Shown: positions 1-8,516, counted from the stretch's first letter. The stretch: 64,000 bases of DNA from UTCFX2 sp002050125 (GCA_027494035.1 JAOSJQ010000001.1:1178001-1242000); one strand, 5' to 3'. Notes: a model not told the origin generated them from the sequence alone. A program made the numbers and translations.

Positions 1-149
1 ATGTGCCCGGGATATTCATGTTCGAAACCACCTTCCAGGGCAATCACTACGCCCAGGGGGCTGCGATTTCGGTTGTGATGCTGGTGATGGTAGCGCTGGT
101 GATTGTTCCGTATCTGATCTACAGCCTGCGGCGCGAGGTGGAGCTATGA
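1..149 (+). CDS. Carbohydrate ABC transporter permease, MalF-type (C-terminal end only)
   Basis: The open frame starting at base 3 runs into the window and stops with TGA at 147-149. The visible 48 residues are one hydrophobic segment followed by a short basic tail (YSLRREVEL), the usual end of a MalF/UgpA-type inner-membrane permease. The stop overlaps the ATG of the next permease by four bases (ATGA), so the two are translationally coupled. Most of the gene, its binding protein and any ATPase lie upstream of the window, so the substrate cannot be named. Confidence 0.75.
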   Translation, partial: VPGIFMFETTFQGNHYAQGAAISVVMLVMVALVIVPYLIYSLRREVEL

Positions 150-1003
150 GACGAGCCACGTTCGACCCCTCCCGGATTGCGGTTTACACGCTCTTGCTGC
201 TGTTTGCGGCGGTTTTTCTGCTGCCGGTGTATGTGATGGTCATCAGCTCGTTGAAAACATTTGCTGAAGTGCAGGACCTCTCCAAGTTATGGAGCCTCCC
301 CTCCGGGTTCAACCTGGACAGCTTCAAAGCAGCCTGGTTCGGCATCCCTGAACAGGGGCTGCGCGGGCTGCGCGGTAACATGCTCAACAGCATCTATTTG
401 ACCGTGCCAGCCACGATCCTCTCAGCTTTGCTGGGATCGCTCAACGGCTATGTGCTTTCGAAATGGAAGTTTCCGGGCGCAAACACGCTCTTCCCGCTGA
501 TGCTGTTCGGGATGTTCATACCTTACCAAAGCATTCTAATTCCAATGACGCTCACGCTGGCGCGGATCGGGCTGGGCGGAACGCTGTGGGGGTTGATCCT
601 GGTGCATGTGGTGTACGGAATCCCGATCACGACGCTGATCTTCCGCAATTACTATGCCGAGGTGCCGACCGACCTGATCGAAGCCGCCAGCATCGACGGA
701 GCGGGCATTATGGGGATCTATTGGCGGGTGATGTTTCCGCTCTCGCTGCCAGGTTTTGTGGTAGTGATCATCTGGCAGTTTACGAACATCTGGAACGAGT
801 TCCTGTTTGCGGTCACCGTGCTGCAAAAACCAGAGCTGCAACCGATCACGGTCGCGCTCAGGAATCTATCGGGGAGCCAGATCAAGGAGTGGAACATTGT
901 TATGGCGGGAACGCTGATCGCAGCGGTGCCAACCCTGATCATCTACATTCTTCTGGGGCGCTATTTCATCCGCGGGCTGCTGGCTGGCTCAGTGAAAGGA
1001 TAG
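146..1003 (+). CDS. Carbohydrate ABC transporter permease, MalG-type
   Basis: A 285-residue inner-membrane permease of the binding-protein-dependent MalG/UgpE family. A first membrane helix lies at about residues 12-33 and several more follow. The EAA loop that docks to the ATPase is visible as DLIEAASIDGAG near residue 180, before a helix rich in Pro and Trp. The length is normal for the family. It overlaps the upstream MalF-type permease by 4 bp and is the last gene of that operon, because a hairpin terminator follows at 1048. Family assignment is firm. The sugar is unknown because the binding protein is outside the window. Confidence 0.9.
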   Translation: MRRATFDPSRIAVYTLLLLFAAVFLLPVYVMVISSLKTFAEVQDLSKLWSLPSGFNLDSFKAAWFGIPEQGLRGLRGNMLNSIYLTVPATILSALLGSLNGYVLSKWKFPGANTLFPLMLFGMFIPYQSILIPMTLTLARIGLGGTLWGLILVHVVYGIPITTLIFRNYYAEVPTDLIEAASIDGAGIMGIYWRVMFPLSLPGFVVVIIWQFTNIWNEFLFAVTVLQKPELQPITVALRNLSGSQIKEWNIVMAGTLIAAVPTLIIYILLGRYFIRGLLAGSVKG

Positions 1004-1047
1004 GTCAGGCATAACCGAGGCAGGGGAATCAGTTTGCCGCGCGCCCG

Positions 1048-1081
1048 AACCAACCAATTGACAACCTGAGTTGGTTTTTTT
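1048..1081 (+). terminator. Rho-independent terminator after the sugar permease operon
   Basis: AACCAAC (1048-1054) pairs with GTTGGTT (1070-1076) around a 15-base loop and runs straight into a T tract. It lies 45 bp after the permease stop. Confidence 0.65.
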
Positions 1082-1263
1082 ATCTAAGAAAATCTTTTAT
1101 TTTTTGAGTAAAAGGTTTTCATTTTGCGAATTACCTAGTAAGATTATGCCCACTGGATTCTGACTACACTGAAGGAGGTGAAGGCGGTTGAATTGATAGC
1201 TTGAACGACTTCGACCCGTATTTCTCAGAAACACTAACATATCCTTTGGAGGAGTAACCCTAG
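1082..1263 (+). promoter_or_regulatory. Leader region of the BMP-PhnD gene with an isolated perfect Shine-Dalgarno sequence
   Basis: This 182-base AT-rich stretch holds no gene. A weak promoter is possible (TTTTCA, 17 bases, TAAGAT near 1138-1143). AAGGAGGTGA at 1172-1181 is fully complementary to the 16S 3' end, yet no long ORF follows it. GTG at 1178 would give an eight-codon peptide and TTG at 1188 a two-codon one. The working ribosome site of the next gene is GGAGGAG near 1248-1254. Confidence 0.35.
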
Positions 1264-3348
1264 ATGAAAAAAGCGCATTTGCTCACGATCCTTTCTTCGA
1301 TAATTGTCTTTACGCTGCTCCTGGCGGCGTGCGCGCCGGCAGCGACGCCCGCGCCCCCCGAACCGCCCCCAGTTTCAACCGAAGCGCCCCCGGCTGTGAC
1401 CGAAGCCCCTCCGGCTAAGACGGTCTTCAAAGCCTGCCAGGTTACCGACACCGGCGGCATCGACGACAAGTCCTTCAACGCCACCGCCTGGAAGGGCGTC
1501 GAAGACGCCATGAAAGAGTTCGGTATCGAAGGTAAGTATCTCGAATCTCAGCAGCAAACCGACTATGAGAAGAACATCAACGCCTTCATCGACGAAGGCT
1601 GCAATATCATCATCACCGTCGGCTTTCTGCTCGGCGACGCCACCGAAGCCATGGCGAAAGCCAACCCAGACCAGAAGTTCACCATCGTCGACTACGCCTA
1701 CGACCCACCCATCCCCAACGTTCAAGGACAGATCTTCTCGACCGAGCAGGCTGGCTTCCTGGCTGGCTACGCCGCGGCTGCCCTGTCCAAGACCGGCAAG
1801 ATCGGCACCTTCGGCGGCATTCAGATCCCCACTGTCACCGTCTTCATGGACGGCTATGCCCTCGGCGCTCAGTACTACAACGAAAAGCACAACACCAACG
1901 TCGAAGTCCTCGGTTGGGACCCCTTCGCTAAGACCGGTCTGTTCACCGGCAACTTCGAAAGCACCGATGACGGACGCACCATGGGCGAGACCCTCATGGA
2001 CGAAGGCGCCGATATCATCATGCCCGTCGCCGGCCCAGTCGGCCTCGGCACCGCTGCCGCTGCCAAGGAACGCGGCAACGTCTACATCATCGGCGTGGAC
2101 TCCGCCTGGTGCCTGACCGCCCCCGATTACGCCGACATCATCCTGACATCCGTGATGAAATACATGGACGTCACCACCATGCAGTCCATCAAGGAAGCCA
2201 TGGACGGCACCTTCCAGGGCGGCATCATTGTCGGCACCCTGGAGAACGGCGGCCTCGGCTTGGCGCCTTTCCACAACCTCGAATCTAAGGTCCCCGCTGA
2301 ACTGATGGCTGAGCTCGATCAGGTCAAGGCTGACATCATCTCCGGCGCAATCTCCGCCGTACCCGGCGAAGCCCCCGCACCTAAAGAACCCACCACCGAT
2401 ATCGGCACCGCCGATCACCCGATCAAGGTCCTCTTTGTTCCATCGGTGGACGCAAATCAGATCATCGCGGGCGGCGAGGTCATGGCGAACGCGCTAAAAG
2501 AAGCCACCGGGCTGGAGTTCAAAGTCAGCGTGCCGACCTCGTATGCAGCTACGATCGAGGAAATGTGCGCCTCTCCGGAAGACACCATGGGCTTTATCCC
2601 CGCCCAGGGCTATGTAATCGCCAACCAGCTCTGCGGCGTCGATGTGGCGTTCAAGGCGATCCGCCGCGGTTGGGGTGTCTATTGGGCGATGTTCGTCGTT
2701 CCGCGGGACTCAAAAGCCCAAACCCTGGCAGACCTGGATGGGCTGAAGTGGGCTTATCCGGACGCCGGATCGACCTCGGGATATCTGTTCCCGCAGATCG
2801 CGTTGAACAACGCGGGCGCCACCCCCGGCGAAACGCTCGAGGCCGGCGGACACCCCGAAGCCATCCGGGCAGTTTATAACGGCGAAGCCGATTTTGGTAC
2901 GGCGTTCTACAGCGCGCCGCTCAAACCCGAAGGCGAAGCCCCCTGGGCTGTCGGCGATGACCCCGACGTTCCGGCAGATCTGGTCGAGTCCTGCGCGCCG
3001 AGCGCAGACGGCGAGGCGCTCATGTGCGGTGAGTGGCGCGTCTTGGACGCGCGCGCCAACCTGCGCACAGAGGCTCCCGATGTAATCCAGAAGGTGCGCA
3101 TCCTGGCTCTGACCGACCCGATCCCGAACGATACGCTCTCCTTCGGACCGGACTTCCCGCCCGAACTGCGCGCTGCAATCGAAAAGGCTCTGGTGGCTTT
3201 TTCGAAATCAGATGCGTGGTTCCAGTCCATCGGCAGCGAGGACTTCTACAGTTGGTCGGGGCTGGAGGTTGCGCATGACGAGGAGTATGACATCGTGCGC
3301 CAACTCGTAGACTTCCTGGGGATCACCCTGAAAGACCTGGGCAAGTAA
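1264..3348 (+). CDS. Fused double substrate-binding lipoprotein: BMP/PnrA domain plus PhnD domain
   Basis: A 694-residue lipoprotein. The signal peptide ends in LLAAC with the lipid-carrying Cys at residue 23, followed by a Pro/Ala/Glu linker. Residues about 55-370 are a complete BMP-family (PnrA-like, nucleoside-type) binding domain, with the diagnostic start CQVTDTGGIDDKSFN at 58-72. Residues about 387-690 are a complete PhnD-type phosphonate/phosphite-binding domain (IKVLFVPSVDAN, TSYAATIEEMC, NDTLSFGP). The linker of about 25 residues has no room for a second start and signal peptide, so this is not two genes joined by a simple frameshift. Downstream genes encode PhnC- and PhnE-like subunits, which suit the PhnD half. 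No BMP-type permease is nearby. The first half uses C-ending codons far more heavily than the second, which suggests different origins. The domain calls are firm; a joint substrate is unknown. Confidence 0.85.
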   Translation: MKKAHLLTILSSIIVFTLLLAACAPAATPAPPEPPPVSTEAPPAVTEAPPAKTVFKACQVTDTGGIDDKSFNATAWKGVEDAMKEFGIEGKYLESQQQTDYEKNINAFIDEGCNIIITVGFLLGDATEAMAKANPDQKFTIVDYAYDPPIPNVQGQIFSTEQAGFLAGYAAAALSKTGKIGTFGGIQIPTVTVFMDGYALGAQYYNEKHNTNVEVLGWDPFAKTGLFTGNFESTDDGRTMGETLMDEGADIIMPVAGPVGLGTAAAAKERGNVYIIGVDSAWCLTAPDYADIILTSVMKYMDVTTMQSIKEAMDGTFQGGIIVGTLENGGLGLAPFHNLESKVPAELMAELDQVKADIISGAISAVPGEAPAPKEPTTDIGTADHPIKVLFVPSVDANQIIAGGEVMANALKEATGLEFKVSVPTSYAATIEEMCASPEDTMGFIPAQGYVIANQLCGVDVAFKAIRRGWGVYWAMFVVPRDSKAQTLADLDGLKWAYPDAGSTSGYLFPQIALNNAGATPGETLEAGGHPEAIRAVYNGEADFGTAFYSAPLKPEGEAPWAVGDDPDVPADLVESCAPSADGEALMCGEWRVLDARANLRTEAPDVIQKVRILALTDPIPNDTLSFGPDFPPELRAAIEKALVAFSKSDAWFQSIGSEDFYSWSGLEVAHDEEYDIVRQLVDFLGITLKDLGK

Positions 3349-3368
3349 ATCAATCCCCCTTTCAAAAT

Positions 3369-3399
3369 AAGCCCCGGATGGATCGTCCATCCGGGGCTT
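3369..3399 (+). terminator. Strong intercistronic hairpin between binding protein and ATPase genes
   Basis: A perfect 14-bp inverted repeat (AAGCCCCGGATGGA, loop TCG, then its complement) lies 20 bp after the binding-protein stop and 15 bp before phnC. No T tract follows on the plus strand. It therefore looks more like an mRNA-stabilising or partial-termination hairpin of the kind that lets a binding protein outnumber its transporter subunits. Confidence 0.6.
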
Positions 3400-3414
3400 A
3401 AGTTAGGTGCACTT

Positions 3415-4167
3415 ATGTTAAAAATCATCAACCTGGTAAAAGTCTATGATGGGGGCGTCCTGGCGCTGGATAAAGTCAGCTTCGAAGTGCCGGAAGGTCA
3501 GTTTTTAGCTGTGATCGGGTTGAGCGGCTCCGGAAAATCCACCCTGCTGCGTTGCATCAACCGGCTGATCGAGCCAACAGCCGGACAGATCATCTGGAAC
3601 GATCAGGACGTGACCCGGGCAAACGATGAAGACCTGCGACGAATCCGGCGCAAGATCGGGATGGTATTCCAACATTTCAACCTCGTCCACCGATCCAGCG
3701 TGCTGACCAATGTGCTGGCGGGCCGGCTCGGCTACATTAATCCGGTCTGGAGCATGATGAATCGCTTCCCCAAAGAAGACATCGAAAAAGCGCTGCGCCA
3801 ATTGGAACGGGTCGGGATCGCAGACAAAGCCAGAAACCGCGCCGACGAATTGAGCGGCGGACAGCAACAGCGCGTGGGGCTGGCGCGCGCCCTGATGCAG
3901 GACCCCGAGATGATCCTGGCGGACGAGCCAGTCGCCAGCCTGGACCCCGTGCTGGCGCACAACGCAATGCAGTATCTCGAACGGATTAACAAAGAAGACA
4001 AAGTTACGGTCCTTTGCAGTCTGCACTTCCTGGACCTGGTGCACCGCTACGCCGACCGGGTTGTTGCGCTCAACGAAGGCAGGCTGGTGTTCGACGGCTT
4101 GCCTCACGAGATCGACGACGTTCGCTTCAAAGAAATCTACGGCAAAGAAGCCGAACGGGTCGGATGA
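3415..4167 (+). CDS. phnC: Phosphonate-type ABC transporter ATP-binding protein (PhnC-like)
   Basis: A 250-residue ATPase that would energise import from the cytoplasmic face. Walker A is GLSGSGKST (near residue 36), the signature is LSGGQQQRVGLARAL, Walker B is MILADEP and the switch His lies in CSLHFLD. The text around Walker A (LLRCINRLIEPTAGQI) and the long helical-domain segment with HRSSVLTNVLAGRLGY are typical of PhnC and not of other importer ATPases. The permease gene follows after 9 bp and the fused binding protein precedes it. The true substrate need not be phosphonate, since PhnC homologs also serve phosphite and phosphate esters. Confidence 0.9.
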   Translation: MLKIINLVKVYDGGVLALDKVSFEVPEGQFLAVIGLSGSGKSTLLRCINRLIEPTAGQIIWNDQDVTRANDEDLRRIRRKIGMVFQHFNLVHRSSVLTNVLAGRLGYINPVWSMMNRFPKEDIEKALRQLERVGIADKARNRADELSGGQQQRVGLARALMQDPEMILADEPVASLDPVLAHNAMQYLERINKEDKVTVLCSLHFLDLVHRYADRVVALNEGRLVFDGLPHEIDDVRFKEIYGKEAERVG

Positions 4168-4176
4168 GAAACCAGC

Positions 4177-5991
4177 ATGAAAAAAATTAACCCACTCCTA
4201 AGATCGCTGAGTCTGGCTTTCATGATTATCCTGGGGGTGATCATCTACGCTTTTGGTTTTCAGGTCACCCAGGTGAATTTCGAGCAGATACATTCCCCCA
4301 AACGCCAGGAAAGCCTCACGCGGGTGATCCGGGCGCTTTTCCATCCGGACATCCTCGAATTCGATCAGGTCGAGACGCAAGTCAACGTATCTTTCTACAC
4401 CCCCTGTCCAGTCCAGCCGGCTGAAATCCCCGAGCCCGACCGGAGCGGGGCGTATCTGGAAATCACGCCGAAATGCGCGGATCCGCGCACCGAGATCACC
4501 ATCGAGGGCTTCAACCTGGTCCCCAACCAGCGCGGGCAGGTTTATTTCATCCCCCCTAGCAAAGTGACCTTGGGGCTTGGCACTTATCAAACCGATGGCA
4601 CGGGTCATTTTCAGATCACGAGCCGCGTCCCACCCAGGACGAGCGACCAGGTACAACATATTCGCGTCGCTTATAACAGGAACGTAGGCAAGCCGCGCAT
4701 CTCGCAGGCGGCGATCGATACCTGGAATAAAATCATCGAAACCGTTTTCCTGGCGTTGCTGGCAACCACGTTTGGGATCATCTTTGCGGTCCCGATCAGT
4801 TTTCTGGCTGCCAGGAATATCATGCGCGACGTCACGCTGCCGATGAGCAGCCTTTCGCTATCCATCATAGGGTGGCCCCTGGGGATGTACGTAGGAGGGC
4901 TGGTTGCAGGCTGGGTGCGTGATAAAAGCCAATTCCTGACCGATAACTTGCTTTTTAGCCTGATCGGGATCGTGGTGAGCAGCGTGGTCATCTGGCTGCT
5001 GATGCGGTTTGCCTTACCACAGGAGGAAGAAGGGCGTCCTAGCCTTTCAACGCGGCTGCTGCGCTTGATCGGTCTGCTGATCTCGATTCTGTTAATGATC
5101 CTTGTCCTTTACCTTTTGGCGGGTCTGGCGATCGGCGTGGGCGAATCATTTCGCAGGCAGCCGGGGCTGATCGGGATGTTGTCCCGCTTCCTGATGAACC
5201 TGGGCGAGATCCTGCAGCTTTTGATTGCGGTCGTTGTGGCATTTATCGGCGGCGGCGCGCTCAGCAACGCGCTGGCCAAGTGGGGGAGGAACCACATTTA
5301 CCCCCTCAAGCAGCCAGCGCGGCTGATCGTGAACCTGATCCTGGGCGCGCTGGCTGGCGCCACGATCGCGGTGCTGATCGGCGCAGCGCTGGACTGGATC
5401 TACCAAATCAACTCCCCGCTCGCCACATTCTGGACGCCGGCGTTAGTCGGCGGTTTGCTGGGTATAACCACCGTCATGGTGAACCGTAATAAAGATAAGC
5501 TGCCCATTGGGCTGACGGTCTATTACATCACCCGCACGATCTTGAATGGGCTGCGCGCAATCGAAGCGCTGATCTGGGTGATCATCTTCGTCGTTTGGGT
5601 GGGGATTGGACCGTTTGCCGGGATGCTAGCGCTGGCGCTGCACACGATTGCGACGCTCGGCAAGCTGTATTCCGAACAGGTGGAGAGCATCATGCCCGGT
5701 CCGCTGGAGGCGGTGAAAGCCACCGGCGCAACGCGCACCCAGGTGATCATCTACAGCGTCATTCCCCAGATCATCCCGCTGTACATCTCGTTCTCGATGT
5801 ACCGCTGGGACATCAACGTGCGCATGTCAACGATTGTCGGCTTTGCAGGCGGCGGGGGAATTGGGTTCCTGCTGCTGCAGAACATCAATCTGCTAAACTA
5901 CCGGGCAGCCAGCACGCAGATGCTGGCGATCGCGATCGTCGTTGCCCTGATGGATTACCTGAGCTCGTACATTCGCGAGCGGATCGTCTAG
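4177..5991 (+). CDS. phnE: PhnE-like ABC permease with an extracytoplasmic domain and a long internal insertion
   Basis: At 604 residues this is about twice the usual PhnE length. One membrane helix (about 11-31) is followed by an outside segment of roughly 150 residues. Its part at about 85-165 (ITPKCADPRTEITIEGFNL, QTDGTGHFQITSRVPP) looks like an Ig/TIG-type beta sandwich. The PhnE core begins near residue 185 (FAVPISFLAARN) and is then split by about 230 residues of extra membrane helices. It resumes at about 447 (YYITRTILNGLRAIEALIW) and contains the EAA-like loop GPLEAVKATGATRTQVI and YRWDINVRMSTIVGFAGGGG. The PhnE identity of the two ends is clear. The roles of the outside domain and the insertion are unknown. 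Confidence 0.85.
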   Translation: MKKINPLLRSLSLAFMIILGVIIYAFGFQVTQVNFEQIHSPKRQESLTRVIRALFHPDILEFDQVETQVNVSFYTPCPVQPAEIPEPDRSGAYLEITPKCADPRTEITIEGFNLVPNQRGQVYFIPPSKVTLGLGTYQTDGTGHFQITSRVPPRTSDQVQHIRVAYNRNVGKPRISQAAIDTWNKIIETVFLALLATTFGIIFAVPISFLAARNIMRDVTLPMSSLSLSIIGWPLGMYVGGLVAGWVRDKSQFLTDNLLFSLIGIVVSSVVIWLLMRFALPQEEEGRPSLSTRLLRLIGLLISILLMILVLYLLAGLAIGVGESFRRQPGLIGMLSRFLMNLGEILQLLIAVVVAFIGGGALSNALAKWGRNHIYPLKQPARLIVNLILGALAGATIAVLIGAALDWIYQINSPLATFWTPALVGGLLGITTVMVNRNKDKLPIGLTVYYITRTILNGLRAIEALIWVIIFVVWVGIGPFAGMLALALHTIATLGKLYSEQVESIMPGPLEAVKATGATRTQVIIYSVIPQIIPLYISFSMYRWDINVRMSTIVGFAGGGGIGFLLLQNINLLNYRAASTQMLAIAIVVALMDYLSSYIRERIV

Positions 5992-6011
5992 CGCGTGACC
6001 TGGCGAAGGAG

Positions 6012-7316
6012 ATGACGGTTATCGAGAACCAGCTTTTCTTAGACGCCCAGCTTGCCCGGCGCGCTCAAACCCGGCTGGAAGGGTTGAATCTGGGTGAGGG
6101 ATCGATCCACCCGAATTACGGCGGCGGGTCGGCGCTCAACCTGCCCGCCAGCATCTGCCGCTGGCTGGAGGTTCCGGAAATCCACGCGCCGGCGTTGGAA
6201 GACGAATTGCACGCCGCGGCTGGGGAACGCTTTACGCATGTGATCCTGGTGTTGATGGATGGGCTGGCTTACCGGCGGCTGAGGAGCTGGATGCAAGCCG
6301 ACCGCGCCAAGGTGTGGCAGAGGCTGGCGGATGCGGGAGCATTAGCGGCGATCACCTCGATCACCCCCAGCACCACCGCGGCGGCGCTGACCAGCCTGTG
6401 GACCGGGCGCAGCGCCAACGAACACGGCATCACCGGCTATGAAATGTGGCTGAAAGAATATGGGATCGTAGCGAACACGATCCTGCACATGCCGATCACG
6501 TTCAAAAGCGACCTAGGCGCGCTGGAACGCACCGGTTTCGAGCCTGAAAAGTTCGTGCCTTTCACCACGCTCGGAACTCACCTGCACGCGCACGGGGTGG
6601 AATGCTATGGATTACAGAATCACAGCATTGCTGATTCGGGGCTTTCGCGCATGCTGCTCAAAGACGTTCAGGCAAGGTCTTTCAGCACCGCGGCGGATTT
6701 ATGGATCAACCTGAGGCATCTGCTGGAAGAGAAAGCCGATCAGCGCCTGTACGCCTGGGTGTACTGGGGCGAACTGGACTTCTTCAGCCACTTCTACGGA
6801 CCTGACGACGAGCGCAGCGCGGCGGAATTCGACCTCTTCAGCCAGGCAATGCAGGCGCTTTTCTTGGATCAACTGAGCGCCGCGGCGCGCAAAGACACCC
6901 TGCTGATCCTGACCGCCGATCATGGGATGATTGCTACGCCGCCGGATGCTCGTTACGATTTGCGGCAGCACCCCGATTTGACGCGGCGGCTGCACTTAAT
7001 GCCAACCGGAGAGAACCGTCTGGCGTATTTTTACGTACAGCCGGGTCAGATCGAGGCGGTGCGCGAGTACATCGCGCGCAACTGGCTCAACCAGTTTATC
7101 CTGCTGGATTCCCGGTACGCCGTGGAACAGGGGTTGTTCGGACCCGGGGCGGCGCACCCGCGCCTGCTGGAACGGGTGGGGGATTTGATTGCAGTAGCTC
7201 AGGGGGACGCGTATTTCTGGTGGGCAGACAAGGAGAACCGCATGTCGGGGCGGCATGGCGGGGTGCACCCGGATGAAATGCTGGTGCCGCTGCTGCTGGG
7301 CAGGCTCGAGGGTTGA
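6012..7316 (+). CDS. Type I phosphodiesterase / nucleotide pyrophosphatase family enzyme
   Basis: A 434-residue alkaline-phosphatase-superfamily hydrolase. Metal and active-site features are Asp83 in LVLMDGLAYRRL, a nucleophile Thr in ITPSTTAAALTSLWTG (about 118-131), WGELDFFSHFYGPDDE, LTADHGM, and a late His in SGRHGGVHPDE. No signal peptide is seen, so it is probably cytoplasmic. ATG 6012 is the first Met in frame after the permease stop at 5991. The frame itself stays open further upstream, inside phnE. Co-location with PhnC/PhnE and the double binding protein suggests it acts on a phosphoester or phosphonate brought in by that transporter, but this is inference. Possible alternatives are phosphonoacetate hydrolase-like or phosphoglycerate mutase-like chemistry. 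Confidence 0.8.
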   Translation: MTVIENQLFLDAQLARRAQTRLEGLNLGEGSIHPNYGGGSALNLPASICRWLEVPEIHAPALEDELHAAAGERFTHVILVLMDGLAYRRLRSWMQADRAKVWQRLADAGALAAITSITPSTTAAALTSLWTGRSANEHGITGYEMWLKEYGIVANTILHMPITFKSDLGALERTGFEPEKFVPFTTLGTHLHAHGVECYGLQNHSIADSGLSRMLLKDVQARSFSTAADLWINLRHLLEEKADQRLYAWVYWGELDFFSHFYGPDDERSAAEFDLFSQAMQALFLDQLSAAARKDTLLILTADHGMIATPPDARYDLRQHPDLTRRLHLMPTGENRLAYFYVQPGQIEAVREYIARNWLNQFILLDSRYAVEQGLFGPGAAHPRLLERVGDLIAVAQGDAYFWWADKENRMSGRHGGVHPDEMLVPLLLGRLEG

Positions 7317-8516
7317 TCAGGGGAGATAATCATGGGGGTTGACATGGACGCCGCTGATCATCATCTCGAAGTGCAGGTGCGAGCCGGTTGAGTTGCCGGT
7401 GCTGCCCATAGCGCCAATCGTGTTGCCCTGGAAGACAAACTGACCGCAGGTCACGTAATATCCACTTAGATGAGCGTAAAGGGTCTGCCAGCCGTTAGCG
7501 TGGTTGATCACGATCACGTTGCCGTAGCCCCAATTGTTCCAGCCCGCGTAGACGATCACCCCGTTATCGGCGGCGTAGATGGCATCGCCCTCCTCGCCAT
7601 CGATGTCGATGCCGGGGTGATTGGCTTCGGGGACGTAATCGTAACCGAGTATAGCACGGCCGTCAGTCGGCCAGATAAACGCGCCCGTCCCCACCACCCC
7701 GCTCTGTACGTTCTCGCAAGAGCCAGGACCCAACACGCTGGCAACCCCCGGATCATCCAGCGGTATCGCCGGCGCGCTCCAGCTCACGAAGGCGCGCTTT
7801 CCATGCGGGATCACCAGCCAGGCGCCAGCCTCAATGTTTGGGCTGACGAAATCGCCAATCGCAGCGGGGTCCAGGTTGTTTGCGGGGTAGTTCAGGATGT
7901 CCTCCGGGTTGACCCCGAAGAAGCGCGCCACTCCATTTAGTCCATCCCCCGCCGACCAACGATAATAGACGCCGTCGACCGGCAGGATGTTGAGTTCCTG
8001 TCCGGGGCGCAAGCTGTGCGGATTATCCGCCAGAACAAGCTGGTTAGACCAAAGGATAGTTTCAGGTTCCAGATTGAATTTCTCGGCGATGCCAAACAAG
8101 GTATCGCCAGATTGAACCGTGTAGGTAGAAACGACCTCGCGCGGCCGGGAAGGCACATCGGTATGCAGACGGGCTTTGCGGGAGACGCCGGAAAGAGCGC
8201 CCTGCAGGCTGGGAAACGGCGGCAGTTCTTCCGGCAGCGGGTTAGGCGTTGGGGTAGCGGCGCTGGCAGCCTGCGCGGCGGGATTCGGCGCAGCCAGCAG
8301 ATAAAATTCACGCAGCCCCCAGGCGAGGAAAAGGATCAAAGCCACCAATAGCGCATGCGTGCCCGCCCGAAGGATGGCGTCCGCCAGCCCCAGGCGCGAG
8401 ACGGTTCCCCAAAAAGCGATCAGGCTGCGGCGGGAAGCCCGATGTGCAGCAGGGTCGTTTTGAGCGGAGGCCGGCTGCGCCGGATCGGGCGGCGAATTGG
8501 TAACGTTATCGCTCAC
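7317..8516 (-). CDS. LysM-domain M23 family metallopeptidase (cell-wall hydrolase)
   Basis: A 399-residue protein with a cytoplasmic start, one membrane anchor near residues 50-70, then two LysM-like modules (YTVQSGDTLFGIAEKFNLEPE and the weaker YRWSAGDGLNGVARFFGVNPE). A C-terminal M23 domain follows. Zinc ligands are visible as HPGIDID and HLHFE; GWNNWGYGNVIVINH is the conserved core strand. It should cut or bind peptidoglycan outside the membrane. Its stop abuts that of the plus-strand phosphodiesterase gene exactly (7316/7317), so no separate terminator is possible between them. It is the last of a minus-strand run with the M42 peptidases. Confidence 0.9.
   Translation of the reverse strand: MSDNVTNSPPDPAQPASAQNDPAAHRASRRSLIAFWGTVSRLGLADAILRAGTHALLVALILFLAWGLREFYLLAAPNPAAQAASAATPTPNPLPEELPPFPSLQGALSGVSRKARLHTDVPSRPREVVSTYTVQSGDTLFGIAEKFNLEPETILWSNQLVLADNPHSLRPGQELNILPVDGVYYRWSAGDGLNGVARFFGVNPEDILNYPANNLDPAAIGDFVSPNIEAGAWLVIPHGKRAFVSWSAPAIPLDDPGVASVLGPGSCENVQSGVVGTGAFIWPTDGRAILGYDYVPEANHPGIDIDGEEGDAIYAADNGVIVYAGWNNWGYGNVIVINHANGWQTLYAHLSGYYVTCGQFVFQGNTIGAMGSTGNSTGSHLHFEMMISGVHVNPHDYLP

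Noticed and set aside
1375..2418. A 347-codon minus-strand ORF opposite the BMP domain
   Set aside because: Its Gly/Val/Asp-rich sequence mirrors the strong C-ending codon bias of the plus-strand gene, and no family is recognised. It is a shadow frame.
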